This document shows positions 25,691-34,372 of a stretch of DNA of 55,726 nt, piece by piece. The number at the start of each line of letters is the position of its first letter. Position 1 is the first letter of the stretch. The notes beneath the pieces are model-generated. The model had not been told where the DNA came from, searched no databases, and saw nothing but the letters and a program-made list of their open reading frames with translations. Source of the stretch: Fontivivens sp964399735 (lineage in GTDB: Bacteria > Zhuqueibacterota > Zhuqueibacteria > Residuimicrobiales > Krinioviventaceae); the NCBI GenBank assembly GCA_964399735.1, contig CAYNSO010000014.1, forward strand, positions 1 through 55,726, given 5' to 3'. The translations under genes and the position numbers were made by a program.

Positions 25691-26892
25691 CCCTGTTGGT
25701 TTTTACGGGACGTTTTTTTGTTAACCGTAGCGTTGTGACGGCGTTCTTTCCATTTAAAGCTGCCGAATGTTCCCATAAAGCCTACGTAAACGATATAGGG
25801 CAGTTGCACTAAAAACCACACCGGGAAATATTTAAGCAGATCGGTACGCTGAAAAAGCCTGGCGCTTTTCAGGGTTATCGCAAAATCAGCGAGCAATTTA
25901 ATGAGCAGGCCGGCTAGAAAAATTTCTAGATGTTGATGAAGAAAAAGCGACCAGATCAAGCCGAACATGATGTAAAAGGAAAAAACATAATAAAGCAGTA
26001 AATAGGCAAAAAAGGGAATATTCAGGAATAACTGATATGAGCCGTTCGACGCCCAGCGGATACGCTGGTTGATGAATGAAACAAGATCAGGCTGTGGCGC
26101 AGAAAACGCCCACGACCGCGGGTCAGCAGCAAAGACGATTTTATAGCTAGTGTACTTTTTTACAAGCTGCATAAGCAGCACATCGTCCCCGGAAATACGA
26201 TGGGCAATGCGGGTAAAGCCGCCAATTTTGATAAAAGCATCGCGGCGATAGCCAAGGTTTTGACCCGAAGCCGCCATTGGCACGCCAATATTACAGGTTC
26301 CCGCGGCCACACCCATCATTTGTAAAAAATCAAACGCCTGCAAGCGTTCGATAAAGTTTTGCGGTTCATTTTTTGCGCCAAATTGGGAAAAGCCGATGAC
26401 AAAGCCGGTATCGGAAGTGAAATAAGAGACCATGCTTTCAATCCAGGTGGGGTGCACGCGGCAATCGGCGTCGGTGGTGAGAATGATCTCACTCTGACTG
26501 GAATTGATTGCGCAATGCAAGGCATATTTTTTGGGACTAAAGCCCGGCGGAATATTTTGAATGCTGCTGGAAGTAATATAGTCATATTTTTGTGCAAAGC
26601 TGTCAATCACCTGCAGGGTGTTGTCGGTTGAGCCGTCATTAACAACAATGACGCGGTACAGCGAAACGGGATAGGTCTGCCGGGTGAGGTCTTTTAATAT
26701 ATTGCCGATGGTGTGCTCTTCATTTCGGGCGGCGACAATCACTGTCACGCTATAACGCTGCCGGTTTCGGCCCGATGTTGTGCTTGTCAGGCCGGTTATA
26801 AACAGAACAATGGTAGCTATATAAAGACCTGTTAATATGTAAAAAAAGATCAGCAAAGTTTCTTCCTTTACAAGGTGTTTTTTTATTTCCAT
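25687..26892 (-). CDS. Membrane glycosyltransferase family 2
   Basis: A 401-residue GT2 paralogue. An N-terminal helix (about 13-35) precedes VTVIVAARNEEHT, VIVVNDGSTDNT, ILTTDADCRVHPTWIES, ISGDDVLLMQLVKK (catalytic GDD) and QRIRWASNGSYQ (QxxRW). Three C-terminal helices follow (about 295-385). It starts 10 bases inside the preceding GT2 and ends in an ATGA overlap with the DUF3108 gene. Acceptor and sugar are unknown. Confidence 0.92.
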   Translation of the reverse strand: MEIKKHLVKEETLLIFFYILTGLYIATIVLFITGLTSTTSGRNRQRYSVTVIVAARNEEHTIGNILKDLTRQTYPVSLYRVIVVNDGSTDNTLQVIDSFAQKYDYITSSSIQNIPPGFSPKKYALHCAINSSQSEIILTTDADCRVHPTWIESMVSYFTSDTGFVIGFSQFGAKNEPQNFIERLQAFDFLQMMGVAAGTCNIGVPMAASGQNLGYRRDAFIKIGGFTRIAHRISGDDVLLMQLVKKYTSYKIVFAADPRSWAFSAPQPDLVSFINQRIRWASNGSYQLFLNIPFFAYLLLYYVFSFYIMFGLIWSLFLHQHLEIFLAGLLIKLLADFAITLKSARLFQRTDLLKYFPVWFLVQLPYIVYVGFMGTFGSFKWKERRHNATVNKKTSRKNQQG

Positions 26893-27989
26893 TTAAATTT
26901 TTTGGTCTGTCCCAGCGCGCCAAAAATGACAATATAAAGTGGGTGCAAGATCATAGCCAGGGGGAATACTGTTAAAAAGCGTCGCCGGCGCATGATCCCG
27001 GCAAAAAGGTGTAATATAGCAAATTCTGCCAGGACTTTAAAACCGAAACAGGCCAATGGAATATACTGCATATTTGCCATAAAAACGAGACCAAAAACGA
27101 TCAGCACATTAAAAAAGTACAGTGTAAATAAACCGGCAATTTTTAAAGGCTCATAATGAAAGCCTTTGGAGGCGTGGCGGGTACGCTGGTTGATAAATTG
27201 ACGCAGGTTTTTTAGCATTCCGGTCGGCACAACCAGTTCGTGATCCAGCGCATAACGGATTTCCCAATCTGTGAACTGCAGCACAAGTTTCAGGAACAAA
27301 TCATCATCGCCGGAAGCGAACTGTTTAATTTTTTCAAAGCCGCCGACTTGCTCAAAGACGGATTTACGATAAGCCAGGTTACGGCCGTTACAGGTGGCGG
27401 GAATACGCCAGCCGGTGGTGCCGGCAGCGACAGCGGCCAGGGACAAAGCATCCAGAGCCAATAATTTGGCGGCGATGGAACGGGATGCAGGTAGTTCATA
27501 AGACGAATAACCAATGACCATGCCGGTTTGCGGAGTAAAGCAGGCGGCCATACCGGAAATCCAGCCTGGTGGCGGTGCGCAATCCGCATCGGTTAGCAGA
27601 ATGATCTCGCCGCGGGCGCGGGCAATACCAAGACTGAGTGCATTCTTTTTTGGCGAAGCCACAACCGCGCGGTTGGTGGTGGTTAGCAAATGAATTTTAT
27701 GTTTTGAGAGTTGCTGAAATTGTTGTATCAATAAAGCCGTATTGTCTGTGGAATCGTCATCGACAAGGATAATTTCAAATTTATCGGCGGGATAATTTTG
27801 CTGTTCCAGGGCGTCAAGTAATGCCGTAATATTTTCCGCTTCATTCCGGGCGGCAATCACAACGGAAACCGGCGGCTGCTGTGGATGACGGTCGCGGGGC
27901 AGACGTTTTATGCCAACAGCAATCCATAAAATTGCAATTACATAACCGGCAGTTAAAAGACATAAAATCACAGAAAAAAAAGCGGTCAA
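26883..27989 (-). CDS. Membrane glycosyltransferase family 2, QxxRH variant
   Basis: A 368-residue GT2 paralogue with one N-terminal helix, then VSVVIAARNEAEN, IILVDDDSTDNT, LLTDADCAPPPGWISG, ASGDDDLFLKLV (catalytic GDD) and three C-terminal helices. The QxxRW motif reads QRTRHASKG, so the tryptophan is a histidine. The same change is seen in the GT2 at 35159, not in the other three. It begins 14 bases after the Wzi-like gene. Confidence 0.92.
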   Translation of the reverse strand: MTAFFSVILCLLTAGYVIAILWIAVGIKRLPRDRHPQQPPVSVVIAARNEAENITALLDALEQQNYPADKFEIILVDDDSTDNTALLIQQFQQLSKHKIHLLTTTNRAVVASPKKNALSLGIARARGEIILLTDADCAPPPGWISGMAACFTPQTGMVIGYSSYELPASRSIAAKLLALDALSLAAVAAGTTGWRIPATCNGRNLAYRKSVFEQVGGFEKIKQFASGDDDLFLKLVLQFTDWEIRYALDHELVVPTGMLKNLRQFINQRTRHASKGFHYEPLKIAGLFTLYFFNVLIVFGLVFMANMQYIPLACFGFKVLAEFAILHLFAGIMRRRRFLTVFPLAMILHPLYIVIFGALGQTKKFKWK

Positions 27990-28003
27990 GAGAACACCCC
28001 GGA

Positions 28004-29566
28004 CTAGTAGTTAAAGTAAAATTCAAAGCGCGCCAGGTGATCGGTTGCGTTGTTGTTCTGCTGGCGTTGTAAATTATCGGTTTTGGAAAAAGTGTATGAT
28101 ATTGAAATGAATGCGTCACGGCGGATCTGGTCGGTGAGTTTTATGCCGAACAGGTTGCGGGATTCAACAATTCCACCGAGAAATTCTTTTTTTACACTGT
28201 TGACCGGGCGGTCGGTGGTGTCGAGTTCACCGTGACCTTTGCGGATGTGTTCGGCAGAGAGTTCCAGGCGAATGTCACGGTCGAACTGGTAACCCGCCAG
28301 CAGGTAAAACGAATCGGCGTTGGGACCCAGCCAGTGGCCAATGCTTTTATCGTAATTGACATAAATGTTGATGCTGTCGTGGTGGGCATAAACAAACGGC
28401 TCGATGCGGGCGTATTCAAGCTGTATATCGAGTTTGGGGACGAACAGGGCGTCCGCCCAGGTTAAACCGGTGAGGAAAGCGAACTTGTTGCCGAAATAAC
28501 CGGTGAGGCTTTCGGTGGAGGTCATGTCGTCAATAAAATATTCGCCGTAAAGCCGGGTATTGGGAATGAGGTTGAGGGAAAAATCCACGCTCATGGTATT
28601 ATTGTCTTTATCGCCGAGGTGATGCTCCGCCACATGGTAAGGAATAAGCGGATTGATATAAGCCGGTTCCACGTCGCGGCTGCCGTAGACCACGGTTTCG
28701 GTAGCGCCGAGGGTAAAGCCGGGTTTAACCAAAAGATCCAGGCGGTGCGCGGCCAGGTATTTGGAACCGAGGCTGCTGCTGAGGAATTGGTGTATGCTGG
28801 TGAACCGGAATCTCTTCATGCGCACATCGAACCGCAGCATATCTGCCGGGGGATTATTGGCGCTGATGCTGAGAGCCCCGTGATTGCCGGGTCCCCAGGC
28901 AAACTCATCGCGGCCGATTTGCAGACGCAGCCAGGGTTTTTCCCAGGTAAAATAGCCGGTGGCGCGGTCGCGGTAGACATTGGAGCCGGACGTGACGACC
29001 GGCGAGCCTTTGGAAACGTCAAAACTTTCGCCTTCCACATCGCTGCCGCGCAGCAGCGAGTTGCGGGCGTCGGCGTAAAAGCCGATGACGCCGCCCAGGT
29101 TGCCGCGCAGAATGCCGCCCAGCGTGGTTTCGGACATGCGCTGCGCCGGGTCGTACTGATCGCCCTGGTTGGAAATGATCGTTTCACGTCCCTGGATATC
29201 AACATAATAGGTACTGTTTTGTTCGCTGTAAGCCAGGGCGTGTTTTTCCCGTTTGCCTTTGATGGTTACATTCCGGGCTGCCATTTCGTCGGCCAGATCG
29301 CCTTTTAGTTGTTCGAATAGCTGCCGGTCTGTAGCGGTAAACAGATTGGGTCGGGTTTGCAGGCGTTGTTCCATTTGTATGACCAGTTCCGCCAGCGCGG
29401 CGCGGGAGACCGGTTTGACGCGCAAATCAAAAGAAGTGATCAGTCCTTTGGCCTCGCAGCGTTCCAGGAACGAATAGGCCCAGTGTTCCAGGGGCAGGTT
29501 AACGGCCTGACTGAACGCAACCGTGTTCAACAGCAGATAGAATAAGAAAAGGGTTGTTTTTTTCAA
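28004..29566 (-). CDS. Wzi-like capsule-assembly outer-membrane protein
   Basis: An outer-membrane protein of about 520 residues. I place the start at a TTG (29566) because AAGGA precedes it and a good signal peptide follows (KKTTLFLFYLLLNTVAFSQA); an ATG 20 codons upstream lacks both. A periplasmic helical region (about 20-110) precedes a long beta-barrel with many FYADAR-, YFTWEKPWLRLQIGRDEFAWGPG- and LYGEYFIDD-type strands, ending in FEFYFNY with an aromatic residue near the end. The GRDEFAWGPG segment is typical of Wzi-family proteins, which help surface polysaccharide attach or assemble. It is the first gene of the larger glycan operon. Confidence 0.75.
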   Translation of the reverse strand: MKKTTLFLFYLLLNTVAFSQAVNLPLEHWAYSFLERCEAKGLITSFDLRVKPVSRAALAELVIQMEQRLQTRPNLFTATDRQLFEQLKGDLADEMAARNVTIKGKREKHALAYSEQNSTYYVDIQGRETIISNQGDQYDPAQRMSETTLGGILRGNLGGVIGFYADARNSLLRGSDVEGESFDVSKGSPVVTSGSNVYRDRATGYFTWEKPWLRLQIGRDEFAWGPGNHGALSISANNPPADMLRFDVRMKRFRFTSIHQFLSSSLGSKYLAAHRLDLLVKPGFTLGATETVVYGSRDVEPAYINPLIPYHVAEHHLGDKDNNTMSVDFSLNLIPNTRLYGEYFIDDMTSTESLTGYFGNKFAFLTGLTWADALFVPKLDIQLEYARIEPFVYAHHDSINIYVNYDKSIGHWLGPNADSFYLLAGYQFDRDIRLELSAEHIRKGHGELDTTDRPVNSVKKEFLGGIVESRNLFGIKLTDQIRRDAFISISYTFSKTDNLQRQQNNNATDHLARFEFYFNY

Positions 29567-29737
29567 GAGTATATCCTTGGTGTATAATTCAGATAAAGCC
29601 AGGCGAATAATTGGAAATATAAGCATTCACAAGGTTTTTTCAAATTAAATTAACAAAGGGAGAAAAGAAATGTTAATAAATGATTTTTTCTATACGCCAA
29701 CTGATTGAATTGGGTTTCACTTTCCGGTGAATTACAA

Positions 29738-29796
29738 GCAGGATTGGGCCTTTGCCCCAGCGCTTTTTATTTTGATGGGGTAAGACCCTATCCTGC
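29738..29796. repeat. Nested hairpin in the AT-rich region
   Basis: GCAGGATTGGG (29738) pairs with CCCTATCCTGC (29796), one mismatch in 11; inside, CCCCA pairs with TGGGG. A GC-rich structure in AT-rich flanks suggests a repeat element or a structured RNA. A partial repeat-A/B-like terminus (CTGTAGCAAG) starts a few bases downstream. Confidence 0.35.
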
Positions 29797-30375
29797 AATC
29801 TGTAGCAAGCGCAGCAAAATATTAATCTTGACGATGTAGCGGAATTGGCGCTGTAATTGGAGGCATAACAATAAAAAGGAACAAGTAAACGTCAATAACA
29901 AAAAACAAGAATTGTGAGCATTTTAATGAAAACCGGGCAAATAAAAGTTATTGTATGAATTTTATGCAAAATTAAAAATGTTTTAAAATTAGTTGAAAAA
30001 TATATGTAAACGTAAATTTATAATATTATTGCAGTTTATTCAATTTTACAAAAAAAGTAAGAAAATTTTAACGTATTTTGTATTTTTTTCTTGACATTTG
30101 TTTTTATTTTTTTAGCTTGGATTGTAAATACTTGCTGACTTGAAAAAGCCAGGGGTTTTCCGGATCAGTAGCAGAAATATTTACATTGTGAGGCGGGATT
30201 ATTAAGATATTTTCATAAACTGTTTTTCAAAGGGATTGGGTGGAATGAAAGTGATATTTCAATTTAACTTTAGCAAGATCGTTTAATAAGCCAGGAAGGG
30301 ATTATTCCTGTATGTTAAAAGATTTTATTTTAAAAAAAGTGGTGAGGATTTACACCGGTTTGCCGCCATGATTGT

Positions 30376-30423
30376 AATACCCCGCAGGCAGAACTGTCGG
30401 GTTCCTGTCGCCGGCGGAGTATT
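30376..30423. repeat. GC-rich hairpin upstream of the beta-propeller gene
   Basis: AATACCCCGCAGGC pairs with GCCGGCGGAGTATT (two mismatches in 14), with an inner GAAC/GTTC pair. It lies 115 bases before the beta-propeller ATG and resembles a REP-like palindrome or a structured 5' leader. Confidence 0.35.
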
Positions 30424-30539
30424 GATACCCATATTAACTATATTTGTAGTATATAGCTAACTGGTGTATTAATTCAGGAAATATTTGTAATTTAACCAAT
30501 ATTGTTTTTTTTACAACCATTATAAACTGGAGAAATAAC

Positions 30540-31556
30540 ATGAAAATTAGAATTTTCATATTTTTATTATTCATTGCCGGATATACCATGCTGCCGGCCA
30601 GAGAGAACAATATCAAATTAATAAAGCTGTCGGATTATGCCCCGCAACTAACCGCCACAACCGATAACAATACTATGCCTGAAAGTAAAATGCTGGAACG
30701 CATGGGAAAGACCTTTGGCGCAATGTATTATTGCAGCGACAACAAAATGTACACAATCGATACCCAGGGCAAGCGCAACATGCTTGCTGATTTAAATGCG
30801 CATAATTTAACCAGACCAACCCATGAAAAATGGAGCAATAAAAAGGATAAACTTTTATTATCTTTACATCCAGAAAATCCACGCCTCCATCAAATATCAT
30901 TATATTTATTGAATATGAACGGTAGTTTGGAAGAAATTGAAAAAGGTGAACCCGGTATTTCTGTTTTTCAAGCTGATTGGTCTTATAATGATCAGTGGAT
31001 TACTTTTATTAAAAGTTATTCAAAAACAGTGACTAGTAGCGTTTTTATCAAAAATTTTGAAACCGGGAAAACTGTAGAAATTGATAATGGTGTATCGGGG
31101 AATCCAATTTGGTTTAATAATAGTCTTAAATTACTTTATAAAAATTCAAAACCTAAACAAACTTCACCCTATCCTGAAACATCGTTAATTTTATATGATG
31201 TAATTTCAAATAAAAAAACGCTCATTTTTAAAGGGTATATCGGAATGATTTATCCGATCATTTCACCTGATGATTCTCTAATAATAATATATACTTATGA
31301 TAGATTTATTATTATTGATATTGAAGGTAATCAGGTTAAAAATTTAGAACTTGATGGTAGTAATCATACCTGGTCACCTGATTGCAATGTCTTGGCATAT
31401 ACAAAAGCAAAATTTGATATACATGGTTCAAATGTTGAAAGACATTTATGGATTATGGATATGGAAACAGAAGAGAAAAGGAATCTTACCCCGTATTCTA
31501 AATTTATTTTTGAAGATTTTATATGGTTGGATAATTCAACTATTATTTTAGAGTAA
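30540..31556 (+). CDS. Exported TolB-like beta-propeller protein
   Basis: A 338-residue protein with a signal peptide (about 1-20, cleaved near MLPAREN). The rest is repeating beta-blades of the WD40/TolB type: KMYTIDTQGKRNMLADL, LYLLNMNGSLEEIEKGE, SLILYDVISNKKTLIFKG, RFIIIDIEGNQVKNLELDG and LWIMDMETEEKRNLTPYS. It may be a binding or scaffold module; no catalytic residues are visible. CTGGAGAAATAAC is the ribosome-binding site. Base composition is clearly more AT-rich than the neighbours, mainly after 30880, which suggests different ancestry. It ends close to a truncated beta-helix gene. Confidence 0.65.
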   Translation: MKIRIFIFLLFIAGYTMLPARENNIKLIKLSDYAPQLTATTDNNTMPESKMLERMGKTFGAMYYCSDNKMYTIDTQGKRNMLADLNAHNLTRPTHEKWSNKKDKLLLSLHPENPRLHQISLYLLNMNGSLEEIEKGEPGISVFQADWSYNDQWITFIKSYSKTVTSSVFIKNFETGKTVEIDNGVSGNPIWFNNSLKLLYKNSKPKQTSPYPETSLILYDVISNKKTLIFKGYIGMIYPIISPDDSLIIIYTYDRFIIIDIEGNQVKNLELDGSNHTWSPDCNVLAYTKAKFDIHGSNVERHLWIMDMETEEKRNLTPYSKFIFEDFIWLDNSTIILE

Positions 31557-31577
31557 GTATATATTAGGGAGGTTACA

Positions 31578-31946
31578 ATGTTACAATCAATCGCGAATTT
31601 AAATTGTGTTGTCAAGGATTGTATTGATGGTTTTACAATAACCAATGCCAGTCCCTTGATTAAAACCACTGAAATAAAGAATATTTTCAAACGCGGTTTC
31701 AACATTATTGGCATTGACGCCGAACCTGTGGTGCGACAATGTTATATTCATAATACCGGTACTTTACCACTTTAAATGTTGAACGAAGCCGACCCTGTAT
31801 TTGTAGATAACCGGTTCTATGGTGGCAGCAAAACGGGGGCGCGTATTTGGGGTGCGGACGGCACATTCAGCCGCAATGAATTTCGTTCCGCACAAGAATC
31901 CGGTGTGTTCACATTTTCATGTGCTACGCACCTCGGTGCTGTTTGA
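31578..31946 (+). pseudogene. Decayed right-handed beta-helix repeat gene fragment
   Basis: Starts with GGGAGGTTACA before an ATG and encodes beta-helix repeats: DGFTITNAS, then PVVRQCYIHNTGT, typical of pectate-lyase-superfamily beta-helices. After 65 codons a TAA (31773-31775) interrupts, but the same frame continues with FVDNRFYGGSKTGARIWG and TFSRNEFRSAQES, also beta-helix-like, until a palindromic element at 31919 ends it. There is no signal peptide, so the 5' end is missing too. The fragment looks like the remains of a surface or carbohydrate-active protein. Alternatively the 65-codon frame is a small real gene; that seems less likely. Confidence 0.6.
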
Positions 31947-32019
31947 TTCCTTAAATATGCTGAATAGCCGAAAGTGTGCCGTTTTTTTGATAGTAATAAA
32001 TTCCAGGTGCGTAGCACAT
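31919..32019. repeat. Palindromic element with 15-bp perfect terminal inverted repeats
   Basis: ATGTGCTACGCACCT (31919-31933) and AGGTGCGTAGCACAT (32005-32019) are perfect inverted repeats flanking 71 bases of non-coding sequence. The left end lies within the decayed beta-helix gene, which it truncates. It shares no sequence with the A or B elements. Confidence 0.7.
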
Positions 32020-32255
32020 AACACAAGCATCGCTCATCTCGATTCGTCCGCCGGGGCGGACTAGTCGATGACCGGCGCTATTCCTTTCCATAAAGCAATT
32101 ACGGCACTGGTCGACGACCTTTGTTGTTCGCTTTCTACGGGTTTGTTATTCCGGGAGGGCAGTGTGGAGGAATCTTCTAGTCGTAGAGACAATGCCCGCC
32201 TTGTTTCTACAATAATAGCAACAACAGTATCCCGGTCCACCGGTCCCGACCTATG
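32020..32255. other. Non-coding remainder of the island
   Basis: No credible gene. It holds a tight hairpin (GTCCGC-CGGG-GCGGAC, about 32046-32061) and a 28-base palindrome (GTAGAGACAA...TTGTTTCTAC, 32183-32210). An open frame of 70 codons at 32068 has no protein character. Confidence 0.5.
32183..32210. repeat. Small palindromic repeat
   Basis: GTAGAGACAA and TTGTTTCTAC are 10-base arms (one mismatch) around TGCCCGCC. Palindromes of this type are dispersed in many bacterial genomes; only one copy is seen here. Confidence 0.35.
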
Positions 32256-33386
32256 CTACGCCACGCCGCCATTGACATAATTACGTCCTTTCCAGCTAAA
32301 GCGGCCGCGCAGTCCCAGAATGCCGATAATTAGAATATACACAACCTGGAATAAATCGGCGAGGATAGCTTGCCAAAGGTTGATTGGGCGGTTGATTTTT
32401 GCAGCGCCGGCGCTTATAAAAATAAAATCCAGCGCTAATTTGAGTAACAGAAACAGCGCCGGTACCAGGCTGTGTAAGAATAACGCTATGGGGATGGCCA
32501 AAAATAGCAGCATAAAGAAAAGATAAATGATCACTTCCAGTATTATCATTGGCAAAGGATAGTGCGCAGTCTTGGACGCCCAGCGCAGCCGCTGCCGGAA
32601 AAATCCCGCCCATGTTGTGTTGGCCGCTGTGCGAATGCAGGCCCTGGCATCCACAGCAAAAGCCGCGCGCCAGTGCGACTCTTTCAGTACTTTGTGCAAA
32701 AACAGGTCGTCGTCGCCGGAGGCGGCGCTTTCGATGCCGGCGAAGCCCTTTACTTCATTGAATACCGATCTGCGGTATGCCAGGTTGGCGCCGTTAGCGA
32801 GAAACGGCATTCCCAGTCCGAATCCGGCTGCGCCCACCAGTACCAGGCTCAGCGAATCGAGCGCTTCCACTTTACTCAACAGGGAAGCGCCGGGCTGCAC
32901 CAGCAGCCAGGAGGCGACCAGTCCGGTTTTGGCGTCAAAACAGCGCAGCATGATTTCCAGCCAACGAGGCGAGGTCAGGCAATCCGCATCGGTGAAAAAC
33001 AGGAATTCGCCATGACTGTGACGGATACCGGCGTCGATAGCTCGCTTTTTGGGTGAGGAACAGCGCGGGTCGGGATCGAGATGCAAAACGGTAACGCGGC
33101 TATCTTGCGCGGCAAATTCGCGGGCTAACTGCAGGGTATTGTCTGCCGAGGCATCATCGACGACAATGATTTCATACAAGTCCTTTGGCCAGGTTTGATT
33201 CAGCAAAGCAGTCAGGCAGGGCGCTATATTCTTCGCTTCGTTGCGCGCCGCAATAATTACTGAAACAAAGGCATCCGGCGCTTTGTCGGAGCAAGGTTGG
33301 AGGCGGCGTAATCCATACAGCAAAACAGAAACAAAACCGGCGTAGAGGATAGCGGCGGCAATCATCAGGCAATGCCAAAGAATCAT
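32256..33386 (-). CDS. Membrane glycosyltransferase family 2
   Basis: A 376-residue GT2 paralogue. One N-terminal helix, then VSVIIAARNEAKN, IIVVDDASADNT, FFTDADCLTSPRWLE, ASGDDDLFLHKVLK (catalytic GDD), QRLRWASKT (intact QxxRW) and about three C-terminal helices, ending in a basic tail. The ATGA junction with the flippase-like gene indicates coupled translation. Last gene of the second glycan operon; downstream lies the non-coding island. Confidence 0.92.
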   Translation of the reverse strand: MILWHCLMIAAAILYAGFVSVLLYGLRRLQPCSDKAPDAFVSVIIAARNEAKNIAPCLTALLNQTWPKDLYEIIVVDDASADNTLQLAREFAAQDSRVTVLHLDPDPRCSSPKKRAIDAGIRHSHGEFLFFTDADCLTSPRWLEIMLRCFDAKTGLVASWLLVQPGASLLSKVEALDSLSLVLVGAAGFGLGMPFLANGANLAYRRSVFNEVKGFAGIESAASGDDDLFLHKVLKESHWRAAFAVDARACIRTAANTTWAGFFRQRLRWASKTAHYPLPMIILEVIIYLFFMLLFLAIPIALFLHSLVPALFLLLKLALDFIFISAGAAKINRPINLWQAILADLFQVVYILIIGILGLRGRFSWKGRNYVNGGVA

Positions 33387-34372
33387 GAGCGGGAACCGGG
33401 ATAGTTATCAACATAGCGGTTCAAAACAATAATCGCCATACCGGCCAGTCCGGGCAGCAACACATTGATCAAGAACAGCAAAATTGAAGCATTGAATGCC
33501 GCGGCGCTGTTGATTGCAAAGTGGGAAAGGAAAAAGATAGAGGCGCTCTCGCGCACCCCCAGATCGCCAAACGAGACCGGCAGCAGGGTTTTAACCATCA
33601 TAATCGAAACCACCGCCAACATTCCATGATACAGGCTTATATCGGCAAAGGCGCAGATGAGCAGATAGAACTGGAAATTATAGGTAATGGCATGTAACAG
33701 GGCAAAGCCCAACAGCATCCATGCCTGGCGTGATTTAAAGTGATCCAGCGAAGAGAGCAAAAGCTGCAATTTGGGATGTTTTCCCAGCGCCGGGAACAGT
33801 CGACTCAGGTAAAGGCGCACCAACTGCGGATTCAGGATAATGTATAATAACAGAACGAGCAGCATCAGCAGGATGACGCGTAATGGCAGCGTCAGGTAAT
33901 GGTGGAAAGTGATTTGAAAAAAGTACATATAACCAATTATGCCAAAAAAGTAAATAACCACCAGGGCGAATAGTTTGTCAATCATCACCAGTCCCAAAGC
34001 GCCGGACCATCTGAAATTTTTAATAAACATGGCGCGGCCAAATTCACCGACCCGGCCGGGAGTTACCAGTCCCAATGTCATACCGGCCAACAGCGAAGAG
34101 AGGATCTCGTTATTGTTCACCTCCGGTTTTACCAGGCGGACCAGCAGCTGCCATTTTTTAAATTGCAGGAAAATATTCAAAAACAGCAACAGGAAGGAAA
34201 AAACAATAAAGCCGATGCGGGCGTTTTGAAAAGCGCTGATGATTTGTTCCTGATTAATTTTCCCCCGCAGGGTAAAAAGCAACAAGATGGCAATGAGAAT
34301 TTTAATACAGAACAACAACGTTTTATTATGCAAGATGGCTATTAGCTGTGCCTGTGGCAATAATTTATTCAT
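33383..34372 (-). CDS. Flippase-like integral membrane protein (LPG-synthase TM / UPF0104 family)
   Basis: A 329-residue protein with about eight transmembrane helices. The conserved segment LGLVTPGRVGEFGRAMFIK is the signature of the lysylphosphatidylglycerol-synthase transmembrane (YbhN/UPF0104) family, which includes MprF flippase domains and AglD-like proteins. No soluble LysPG-synthase domain is fused. In a GT2-rich operon it could move a glycolipid across the membrane or act as a lipid-linked glycosyltransferase partner; this is inference. ATGA overlaps on both sides. Confidence 0.85.
   Translation of the reverse strand: MNKLLPQAQLIAILHNKTLLFCIKILIAILLLFTLRGKINQEQIISAFQNARIGFIVFSFLLLFLNIFLQFKKWQLLVRLVKPEVNNNEILSSLLAGMTLGLVTPGRVGEFGRAMFIKNFRWSGALGLVMIDKLFALVVIYFFGIIGYMYFFQITFHHYLTLPLRVILLMLLVLLLYIILNPQLVRLYLSRLFPALGKHPKLQLLLSSLDHFKSRQAWMLLGFALLHAITYNFQFYLLICAFADISLYHGMLAVVSIMMVKTLLPVSFGDLGVRESASIFFLSHFAINSAAAFNASILLFLINVLLPGLAGMAIIVLNRYVDNYPGSRS

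Larger units (their letters stand above)
29627..30539. other. AT-rich intergenic region with structured islands
   Basis: A 900-base region between divergently transcribed Wzi-like and beta-propeller genes. I see no long open frame. It contains a 12-codon frame with a ribosome-binding site (29670-29708) and two GC-rich hairpins (listed separately), with long A/T runs near 29940-30130. A TTGACA at about 30093 has no well-spaced -10. Confidence 0.6.

Noticed and set aside
28619..29308. 229-codon frame on + inside the Wzi-like gene
   Set aside because: It lies fully antisense to a good outer-membrane gene, has no ribosome-binding site and no protein-like composition.
29670..29708. 12-codon frame with a ribosome-binding site
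   Set aside because: Very short and in an AT-rich gap; it may be chance. Mentioned only in the intergenic entry.
29815..29854. Dockerin-like remnant INLDDVAELAL
   Set aside because: Only one short frame ending in a stop, with no paired calcium loop; too short to call.
32068..32280. 70-codon frame on + downstream of the decayed gene
   Set aside because: No ribosome-binding site, overlaps the end of the GT2 gene, and its sequence has no protein character.
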